Below, piece by piece: positions 8,183-12,692 of a DNA stretch of 12,692 nt (its first letter is position 1; each line of letters opens with the position of its first letter). Below the pieces are notes generated by a model. That model was not told where the DNA came from, did no database searches, and was given only the letters and a program-made list of their open reading frames with translations. The stretch is from Planctomycetota bacterium (GTDB lineage: Bacteria > Planctomycetota > MHYJ01 > JACPRB01). The position numbers and the translations under genes are program-made. The stretch is taken from positions 1 through 12,692 of the forward strand of contig JAHFOZ010000110.1 of the NCBI GenBank assembly GCA_023261405.1. The letters run 5' to 3'.

Positions 8183-8763
8183 CTCCGGCCTCCCGGCACG
8201 GGTTTCGGAGGCGGCGGGTCGACCTTTTTCTTTTCAGTTTCTGCGTCCGCTTTCTCCCTTTCAGCTTCCTTTTCCTCGACTTTCTTCTTCAGGGCCTCGC
8301 GCGCCACGAGCGCTTTCTTGTATTGCTCCGCTCGGGACTTGTCCAGGTCCGCCGCCTGAAACTGGCCCGAGACGACTTCCTCGAAGTTCCGTGTCCCCGG
8401 CGTGGGCGTCCCCATGTCCTTCCCTCCCTTCAGGACGTGAGGCCCGAAGGGGTTCAGGTTGTTGCTTCCGACGTACTTCGGATCCAGGTCGGTATTGACC
8501 TGCTTGTCCCGGAACAATTGCACGAACGCCTCATAGGAAGTCGTTGCGGGGACGGTCCCCTCCTTCTGGTAGGCCTCGAACATCTTCTGGGTCGGCGTAC
8601 AGCAGCATTTCCCGCCCAGGATCCAGGGACCGTTCTTCTCCAGGTGGCCCACCGCCGAATTGCAGTACACGAGGGGGGGAGCCTGCTCGGGCTTCGGCAC
8701 GTACGCAGGCTCCGCGCAGCCCGCGCCCCCCAGCAGTACCAGGATGGCCAGCCACCGGTTCAT
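8179..8763 (-). CDS. Lipoprotein with Cys-Cys-Cys motif, unknown function
   Basis: A 194-aa predicted lipoprotein; the lipobox GAGC makes Cys16 the lipidated residue. I do not recognise a named family. Residues 27-60 contain Cys34 and the motif GGKCCCTPTQ with Cys53-55, which could bind a metal or form disulfides. A compact region follows (FEAYQKEGTVPATTSYEAFV, 62-81; then VNTDLDPKYVGSNNLNPFGP, 89-108). Residues about 138-180 are rich in Lys, Glu and Ala and look like a long charged helix or coiled coil. The tail is VDPPPPKPVPGGRR. The ATG follows the preceding TAG without a gap (TAGATG). Its Shine-Dalgarno GGGAGGA lies in the last codons of the upstream gene. An adaptor or spacer role in a lipoprotein complex is a guess from position. 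Confidence 0.82.
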   Translation of the reverse strand: MNRWLAILVLLGGAGCAEPAYVPKPEQAPPLVYCNSAVGHLEKNGPWILGGKCCCTPTQKMFEAYQKEGTVPATTSYEAFVQLFRDKQVNTDLDPKYVGSNNLNPFGPHVLKGGKDMGTPTPGTRNFEEVVSGQFQAADLDKSRAEQYKKALVAREALKKKVEEKEAEREKADAETEKKKVDPPPPKPVPGGRR

Positions 8764-9924
8764 CTATCGTCCTCCCGGCTTCCTGGGTGCGGGTTGCGGC
8801 GGCGGGTCAGCGGACTTCTCTTCTTTCTCCTTGGGCTTGGGGGGAAGGCTGTGCTTGTTCCGGATGCTCGTGAAGTAGTAGAGGTTGTCCGGCCTGGCGC
8901 CATCCACGGGCAGGTAGTAGTGCACCTGGTTGTACCGCGGCTCCTTGGGAAACCTGATCGCCACCGTGTGCAACCCGGGCTCGACCTTGCCCGTGAAGAC
9001 GTAGATTCGCGCCGGCAGGATATCCCAGGCGCGCAGGTCTGCCGAAGTATCGCCGAATCCGAAAAACTTCTTCATCAGTGCCCGTCCGAGCCCAGCCAAA
9101 GCCTTTGCCGTCTGGTCCGATCGATGAACGGCCTGCCGGTTCAAATCCTCGATCAGGACGGCCTTGCCGGCCTCCTTTCCGTCGATCCAGACCTGCGCCT
9201 CCTCCCCCTCATACAGTTCCGACACGACCGCGATCTGATCCGAGAGCCCTCCCTGCACCTTGTAGGGTCCCATGCCGACCCCGACCAGCAGCGTGAAGTT
9301 CGCCCCCGCCACGACTCCTTCGTCCAGATACGGGTTGCCCGGGCAGATCTTCTTCGCCATCTCGAGCCCTGCGCGCATGTTCCCCTGGTCCTTCAAGTGC
9401 ATGTAGGCTTTGGCCAGCATGAAGTGGGCGAGCGCCCAGTCATCCTTGTAGGGTTCCTCGTCCGTGAAGCTGTCGTGCTGGCGGACCTTCTCGAATGACG
9501 CGATCACGTTCCGGATGGATTGCTCGTCTTGAGTCTTCATGGCGTCCTGGTACAGAAGCAAACCCCTGTAGGCATGGGCCGACGAACGCTCGTAGGGATC
9601 GCCCAGGAAAGCCTTGTTCTTGGCCGAAAAGACGAACCCGAACTTGACCCCCGTGAGATCGATGTTGTCGACCATCTCGCACGCGTGGGCGAGACAGTCC
9701 CGGGCCTCGCTCTCATTCCCCATGTCCATCGACAGGGTCGCCAGGGCCATCTGCCTCTGGCAATACGTCTTGTCCGCCTTCGGCATGAGGGGGATGATCC
9801 TGAGCGCGGCATTCTCGCCGTGATTCACATAGTAGTCCGACCGTACGATGACCGCCTTGCTCTTGCACCCCGCAAGCGCGAAAAACGCCACTTGGACCAA
9901 GACGGCCGCCGCGCCCCTCTTCAC
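8764..9924 (-). CDS. COG3014-like TPR-type lipoprotein
   Basis: A 386-aa predicted lipoprotein (lipobox LAGC, Cys20). It resembles COG3014-type proteins, which are found beside LpoB and YcfL genes in other bacteria. Residues 36-195 are helical and TPR-like, with the family-typical GDPYERSSAHAYRGLLLYQ (108-126) and ALAHFMLAKAYMHLKD (165-179). Then comes ANFTLLVGVGMGPYKVQGG (208-226), the 'x-V-x-x-G-x-x-P-x-K' strand, and ADLRAWDILPARIYVF (295-310) followed by VEPGLHTVAIRF, also matching the family. The tail is Lys/Glu-rich, then DPPPQPAPRKPGGR. GTG 9924 is chosen because a perfect AGGAGG lies five bases upstream (9935-9930), overlapping the TAG stop of the LpoB-like gene, so translation is probably coupled. 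Its role is not known experimentally to me; an outer-membrane-associated scaffold in the LpoB complex is an inference from synteny. Confidence 0.87.
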   Translation of the reverse strand: MKRGAAAVLVQVAFFALAGCKSKAVIVRSDYYVNHGENAALRIIPLMPKADKTYCQRQMALATLSMDMGNESEARDCLAHACEMVDNIDLTGVKFGFVFSAKNKAFLGDPYERSSAHAYRGLLLYQDAMKTQDEQSIRNVIASFEKVRQHDSFTDEEPYKDDWALAHFMLAKAYMHLKDQGNMRAGLEMAKKICPGNPYLDEGVVAGANFTLLVGVGMGPYKVQGGLSDQIAVVSELYEGEEAQVWIDGKEAGKAVLIEDLNRQAVHRSDQTAKALAGLGRALMKKFFGFGDTSADLRAWDILPARIYVFTGKVEPGLHTVAIRFPKEPRYNQVHYYLPVDGARPDNLYYFTSIRNKHSLPPKPKEKEEKSADPPPQPAPRKPGGR

Positions 9925-9933
9925 CCGTACCTC

Positions 9934-10512
9934 CTAGGGGTTGAAACTACCCCGGGTTTCCTTCTTCTGAAACTCCCGCTCGTCCTCCCAGACGATCACC
10001 CCCGAATCGGCGCTGGTGAGACGCATCACGAACCGATAACCCCGGTACGTGGACTTGGAAGCTTTGTTGACAAACTCGTGCAGTTCGCCCCTCAGGAAAT
10101 AGTCCGCCGAAGCGATCCCCTGCTTCACCTTCCCGGTCACGTCCGGCCGCTCCTTCAACTCCCGCTCGTTCGTCACCTGGCGCGTCGCCTCCCGGTCCAC
10201 GAACTGCACCCGCCCCGCGCCATGCTTGATCAGCGTCGTGCGGACCTTGCTGGTATAGGCCGACATATCCATCACGGTCGTGGACTTGTTCATGAGCGTC
10301 TCGATGGCAACCATCGGCGGAACTTTGGCCTTGGCCACCGCGTCACAGGCGACCAGGCTCGAGGCCAGGGACTCTGTCACGTTGAGGAAGTCCTGCATGT
10401 CCACGCCCTTCGCGCCCGTATCCTTGTCCGTGGCCACACGCACGGAACTTCCGCTCGTGCTGCCACACCCGGCCAGCAGAAGCAGGGCGAAAGCCATCTG
10501 AACCCGGCCCAT
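9934..10512 (-). CDS. LpoB-like lipoprotein (penicillin-binding-protein activator family)
   Basis: A 192-aa predicted lipoprotein with signal MGRVQMAFALLLLAGC (Cys16). The domain matches PF13036 (LpoB). A helix with DMQDFLNVTESLASSLVAC is followed by the strand PPMVAIETLMNKSTTVMD, where the 'v-x-x-I-x-N-x-T-x-x-x-M/I-D' pattern is typical. Then come a helix with KVRTTLIKHGAGRVQFVDRE, the strand ADYFLRGELHEFV, and a final hairpin GYRFVMRLTSADSGVIVWED. In E. coli LpoB is an outer-membrane lipoprotein that crosses the periplasm to activate PBP1b, a peptidoglycan synthase; the long disordered stalk of E. coli LpoB is short here (about 25 residues). ATG 10512 is preferred because GGGAG sits six bases upstream. 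A GTG at 10533 overlapping the upstream stop (GTGA) is the alternative and adds seven residues. Family call good; PBP activation itself is untested here. Confidence 0.9.
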   Translation of the reverse strand: MGRVQMAFALLLLAGCGSTSGSSVRVATDKDTGAKGVDMQDFLNVTESLASSLVACDAVAKAKVPPMVAIETLMNKSTTVMDMSAYTSKVRTTLIKHGAGRVQFVDREATRQVTNERELKERPDVTGKVKQGIASADYFLRGELHEFVNKASKSTYRGYRFVMRLTSADSGVIVWEDEREFQKKETRGSFNP

Positions 10513-10529
10513 CACCTTCTCCCTCAATC

Positions 10530-10922
10530 TCACTTCTCGATCAGAAGCACCCAGTCGATCGGCTTGTCGTTGAGCGACACACGCTCCAACGTCTCCGTTT
10601 GAGCCCCCTTGAACACATGGGCGTCTCTGGACGTCGTGTGGATGTCAAACCCCTTCTCATCCCGGAATTTCCACTGGAGCTGGCCGACCACGTCGTCCCG
10701 GACGAGGCTGAACACCTGGACGCGGGCGCGGAGGAGCCCGTTCGCCATGCGCTCCGAGTCCACCTTGGTGATCCTCAAGGCCCGGGCAAAATCTGGGTCC
10801 TTGAAGACCACCTGCTTGTCGAACTCCCGGGGCGCCACGCGCGATGCCTGTCCTGCGCTCTGGGGGTTCGGGGCGCATGCCGCCATGGAGGTGCAGACCA
10901 GGACACTCAGGCTCAGCCTCAC
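10530..10922 (-). CDS. DUF1425 (YcfL-like) lipoprotein
   Basis: A 130-aa predicted lipoprotein with signal MRLSLSVLVCTSMAAC (Cys16; Met at lipobox -3 is unusual). The rest fits the YcfL/DUF1425 fold: strand LRITKVDSERMANGLLRARV, strand GQLQWKFRDEKGFDIHTTSR with the typical 'L-x-W/Y-x-F-x-D-x-x-G' pattern, then a strand after FKGAQTETLERVSLNDK and the end WVLLIEK. YcfL is encoded directly upstream of lpoB in E. coli; the same order here supports the call. The start is GTG 10922, not any codon further upstream in the open frame. GGGGAGGA (10937-10930) lies seven bases before it, and the signal peptide begins exactly there. It is the first gene of the lipoprotein operon. Function is unknown in the family; a partner of LpoB-type complexes is inferred from synteny. 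Confidence 0.88.
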   Translation of the reverse strand: MRLSLSVLVCTSMAACAPNPQSAGQASRVAPREFDKQVVFKDPDFARALRITKVDSERMANGLLRARVQVFSLVRDDVVGQLQWKFRDEKGFDIHTTSRDAHVFKGAQTETLERVSLNDKPIDWVLLIEK

Positions 10923-11113
10923 GATCGCATCCTCCCCACCTACCGCCGGAGCCCCGGGGTGCCTGACGACAGCCGAATGATACCCGGCGTTCAATGATAG
11001 GCAAGCCGCTTCACAAAATTTTCTGATCCGGTGCCGAGTCGGGCTGGCGCCGGCGCGCGGGGCCAAGGACTTCCTTCCAACCTTAAGGCAATTCTGCTCT
11101 AATACCCGCCCAC
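10923..11113. other. Divergent intergenic region
   Basis: These 191 bases separate the lipoprotein operon (leftward) from the ROK kinase gene (rightward). Besides the leftward promoter and the Shine-Dalgarno of the first lipoprotein gene, they hold a GC-rich palindromic patch around GGCGCCGGCGCGCGG (11046-11060) and an 8-base palindrome CCTTAAGG (11081-11088). Rightwards, TCTAAT (11098-11103) ends only ten bases before the ATG. The -35 at the right distance is poor (TTCCAA, 11075-11080). No small gene or RNA is evident. Confidence 0.5.
10977..11004 (-). promoter_or_regulatory. Predicted sigma-70-type promoter for the lipoprotein operon
   Basis: On the minus strand, TTGCCT (11004-10999, 4 of 6 matches to TTGACA) and TATCAT (10982-10977, 5 of 6 to TATAAT) are separated by 16 bases. 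An A/T block AAAATTTT (11015-11022) lies ten bases upstream of the -35 and could serve as an UP-like element. A transcript would start near 10970, giving a leader of about 48 bases before GTG 10922. Sigma factor preferences of this organism are unknown, so this is a pattern match only. Confidence 0.5.
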
Positions 11114-12043
11114 ATGGGGGACCTCTTCCTCGGCATCGACCTCGGAGGCACGAACGTCAAGATCGGCGTGTGCGACGACGCGGGCGGGATCAAGGGCCGG
11201 GTCTCCATCCCCTCGCAGGCTGACCGCGGACCTCAGGACACCGTGAACCGCATGGCGGACGCCGCCGAAATGATCATGGAGAACACCGGCCGCGCGAGGG
11301 CTTGCGGCTCCGGGCTGCCGGGCCCCCTCGACCTCGAACGCCGCACCCTTTCCCGTGCCAACAATCTGCCGGGCTGGATCAAGGTCCCCTACCCCGACCT
11401 GCTCGGGAAGCGCCTGGGCATCCCCACATTCATGGAAAACGACGCCAACTGCGCCGCCTGGGGCGAATACATCGCCGGGGTGGGCCGCGGCACCCAGAGC
11501 CTGGTCCTTTACACGCTCGGGACCGGAATCGGCGGCGGGCTCGTCATCAACGGCGACCTGTGGGTGGGCGCCTCGGGCGGCGCCGGCGAATTGGGCCACA
11601 TGACGATGGACCCCGACGGCCCGCCTTGCGCCTGCGGACAGAACGGCTGCCTGGAGCAGTACGCCTCCGCCACCGCCGTTGCGACGCGCTGGGGCAAGGG
11701 GGGCGCCAGGGAATGCTTCGATGCCGCCCGCGCGGGCGACGCCGGAGCCATGGCTGTGGTCGACTGGGCGGCCGACGCCCTGGCCCTGGGGATCGCGAAC
11801 ATGACCCGGGTCCTCCACCCCGAGATGATCGTGCTGGCCGGCGGCATGGCCCAAGCCGGCACTCTCCTCCTCGAGAAGGTCCGAGAGGGCGTCCGGAAAC
11901 GCTGCTTCCCGGCCTTCTTCGAGAGGATACGCATCGAGATTTCGCAGGTCTCCGGCGACGACGCCGGCTGGCTCGGCGCCGCCCTCTGGGCCGCCCGAAA
12001 GGTCGACGCGCACGCCATCCGGGAACCCACCGGCCTCCGCTAG
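11114..12043 (+). CDS. ROK-family sugar kinase, probably glucokinase
   Basis: A 309-aa cytoplasmic kinase of the ROK family, normal length. The motifs are the phosphate-binding loop DLGGTN (9-14), the second phosphate loop LGTGIGGG (135-142), MENDANCAAWGE with the catalytic base Asp110, and the ROK zinc motif GHMTMDPDGPPCACGQNGCLE, where His162, Cys172, Cys174 and Cys179 are the expected zinc ligands. A C-terminal adenosine-binding region contains PEMIVLAGGMAQAG. Expected reaction: ATP plus glucose to glucose 6-phosphate, feeding glycolysis. Other ROK sugars (N-acetylglucosamine, N-acetylmannosamine) cannot be excluded. No DNA-binding helix-turn-helix precedes the kinase, so it is an enzyme and not a ROK repressor. 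ATG 11114 is the only good start next to the conserved strand. No Shine-Dalgarno is visible (CCCGCCCAC precedes it), and a -10-like TCTAAT lies very close, which could mean a leaderless message. Confidence 0.93.
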   Translation: MGDLFLGIDLGGTNVKIGVCDDAGGIKGRVSIPSQADRGPQDTVNRMADAAEMIMENTGRARACGSGLPGPLDLERRTLSRANNLPGWIKVPYPDLLGKRLGIPTFMENDANCAAWGEYIAGVGRGTQSLVLYTLGTGIGGGLVINGDLWVGASGGAGELGHMTMDPDGPPCACGQNGCLEQYASATAVATRWGKGGARECFDAARAGDAGAMAVVDWAADALALGIANMTRVLHPEMIVLAGGMAQAGTLLLEKVREGVRKRCFPAFFERIRIEISQVSGDDAGWLGAALWAARKVDAHAIREPTGLR

Positions 12044-12113
12044 CCGGCGCGAAGCGGCAGCCTGGAACAGGCCGGCCCGCCCTGCCCCCGATCCCGACTT
12101 AGCCAGGACCCAG
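12044..12113 (+). other. Gap between ROK kinase and lepA
   Basis: Seventy GC-rich bases with no convincing promoter or terminator. The only functional signal seen is AGGA (12105-12108), five bases before the lepA ATG. The two genes could be co-transcribed. Confidence 0.4.
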
Positions 12114-12692
12114 ATGGACATCGACAAGATCCGGAATTTCTGCATCGTGGCCCACATCGACCACGGCAAGTCCACGCTCGCGGACCGCATCCTCGAACTC
12201 ACGAACACCGTGTCGAAGCGTGAGATCCGCGAGCAGTTCCTCGACTCCAACGCCCTCGAGCGCGAGCGCGGCATCACCATCAAGGCCAAGGCCGTGGCCA
12301 TGGACTGGAAGGGCTACCGCCTCAACCTGATCGACACGCCCGGGCACGTGGACTTCAGCTACGAGGTCTCGCGCTCCCTCGCCGCCTGCGAGGGGGCCGT
12401 CCTGCTCGTGGACGCCACGCAGGGCGTCCAGGCGCAGACGGTCGCCAACGCCACCCTGGCCATGGAGGGCGGACTCGAGATCGTCCCCGCGCTCAACAAG
12501 ATCGACATGCAGACCGCCCAGGAGAACGAGAGCCTCGAGGAGATGGAGCACACCCTCGCCATCCGCCGCGGCGAGGTCTTCAGGATCAGCGGCAAGACCG
12601 GCGAGGGCGTGGACGAACTCCTGGAGGCGGTCCTCACCCTCATCCCGCCCCCCAAGGGGGACGTGAAGGCCCCGCTCAAGGCCCTCATCTTC
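12114..12692 (+). CDS. lepA: LepA / elongation factor 4, N-terminal part (cut by window end)
   Basis: The first 193 codons of the translational GTPase LepA (EF4), usually about 600 residues; the frame is open to the last base. The sequence starts MDIDKIRNFCIVAHIDHGKS, with G1 AHIDHGKST. Next come RERGITIKAKAVAM around G2 (LepA has ITIK where EF-G has ITI), G3 DTPGHVDF, the LepA-typical SYEVSRSLAACEGAVLLVDA, and G4 NKID. The G5 region reads SGKTG in place of the common SAKTG. It ends within the conserved PLKALIF. LepA is a ribosome-associated cytoplasmic GTPase that influences initiation and elongation. The start ATG 12114 has AGGA five bases upstream. The call is secure; the C-terminal LepA-specific domain is outside the window. 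Confidence 0.97.
   Translation, partial: MDIDKIRNFCIVAHIDHGKSTLADRILELTNTVSKREIREQFLDSNALERERGITIKAKAVAMDWKGYRLNLIDTPGHVDFSYEVSRSLAACEGAVLLVDATQGVQAQTVANATLAMEGGLEIVPALNKIDMQTAQENESLEEMEHTLAIRRGEVFRISGKTGEGVDELLEAVLTLIPPPKGDVKAPLKALIF

Noticed and set aside
8323..10602. Plus-strand frames of 391 and 360 codons opposite the lipoprotein genes
   Set aside because: The minus strand has lipoboxes, Shine-Dalgarno sites and family motifs; the plus frames have none.
10919..10930. Three-codon frame ATG-CGA-TCG-TGA overlapping the GTG of the DUF1425 gene, as a possible leader peptide
   Set aside because: The Shine-Dalgarno directly abuts this ATG, too close for initiation, while its spacing to the GTG is seven bases; chance is the simpler reading.
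11046..11060. GC-rich palindromic patch as an intrinsic terminator or operator
   Set aside because: No T-run follows on either strand, and such patches are expected by chance at this GC content.
10923..11066. N-terminal extension of the DUF1425 protein in the open upstream frame
   Set aside because: It would bury the signal peptide behind 48 non-conserved residues; the GTG at 10922 has an ideal Shine-Dalgarno and starts the signal peptide exactly.

Overview
The window is high-GC bacterial DNA (about two thirds G+C by eye) with strongly G/C-biased third codon positions. Long antisense shadow frames follow from that bias. Gene content points to a Gram-negative bacterium with an outer membrane, most plausibly Planctomycetota or a relative in the PVC group. 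The reasons are a large two-VWA/glutamine-amidotransferase-like membrane protein next to MoxR, DUF58 and BatA-type genes, an NHL-repeat protein at the head, and a set of outer-membrane-type lipoproteins. The taxonomy is inference from gene families, not from a marker alignment.

Layout. (1) 1-7076, plus strand: the end of an NHL-repeat protein, a 955-aa membrane protein with two VWA-like domains and a GATase1-like domain, a MoxR AAA+ ATPase, a DUF58 protein and a 608-aa BatA-like VWA membrane protein. Start/stop overlaps (GTGA at 302-305 and 5250-5253) and short gaps suggest one operon. It is interrupted only between moxR and the DUF58 gene, by a 164-base gap holding an imperfect inverted repeat with an 8-base internal period. 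(2) 7133-10922, minus strand: six consecutive genes that each start with a lipoprotein signal peptide. In transcription order they are a DUF1425/YcfL-like protein, an LpoB-like protein, a COG3014-like TPR-type protein, a lipoprotein with a Cys-Cys-Cys motif, a CsgG/FlgO-like protein and a small, possibly LpoB-derived protein. Junctions are tight and several Shine-Dalgarno sequences lie inside the preceding gene. (3) 10923-11113: a divergent intergenic region with a plausible promoter for the lipoprotein operon. (4) 11114-12692, plus strand: a ROK-family sugar kinase (glucokinase type) and the first 193 codons of lepA (elongation factor 4), cut by the window end.

How they work together. In block 1, MoxR probably acts as a chaperone-like ATPase on the VWA proteins. 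DUF58 would be its soluble partner and the two large proteins the membrane-anchored, metal-dependent adhesion components. The substrate is unknown. Block 2 keeps the YcfL-LpoB gene pairing known from E. coli, extended by COG3014-like and CsgG-like lipoproteins, so an envelope complex at the outer membrane is likely. Whether it activates a penicillin-binding protein here cannot be told from sequence. Block 3 is housekeeping.

The points most worth a second look are the all-lipoprotein operon with its similar Pro-rich tails, the octamer-periodic inverted repeat inside the MoxR operon, and the replaced metal-binding motif in the second VWA domain of the 955-aa protein. There is no tRNA, rRNA, CRISPR array, transposase or phage gene, and no gene-free stretch longer than 300 bases.
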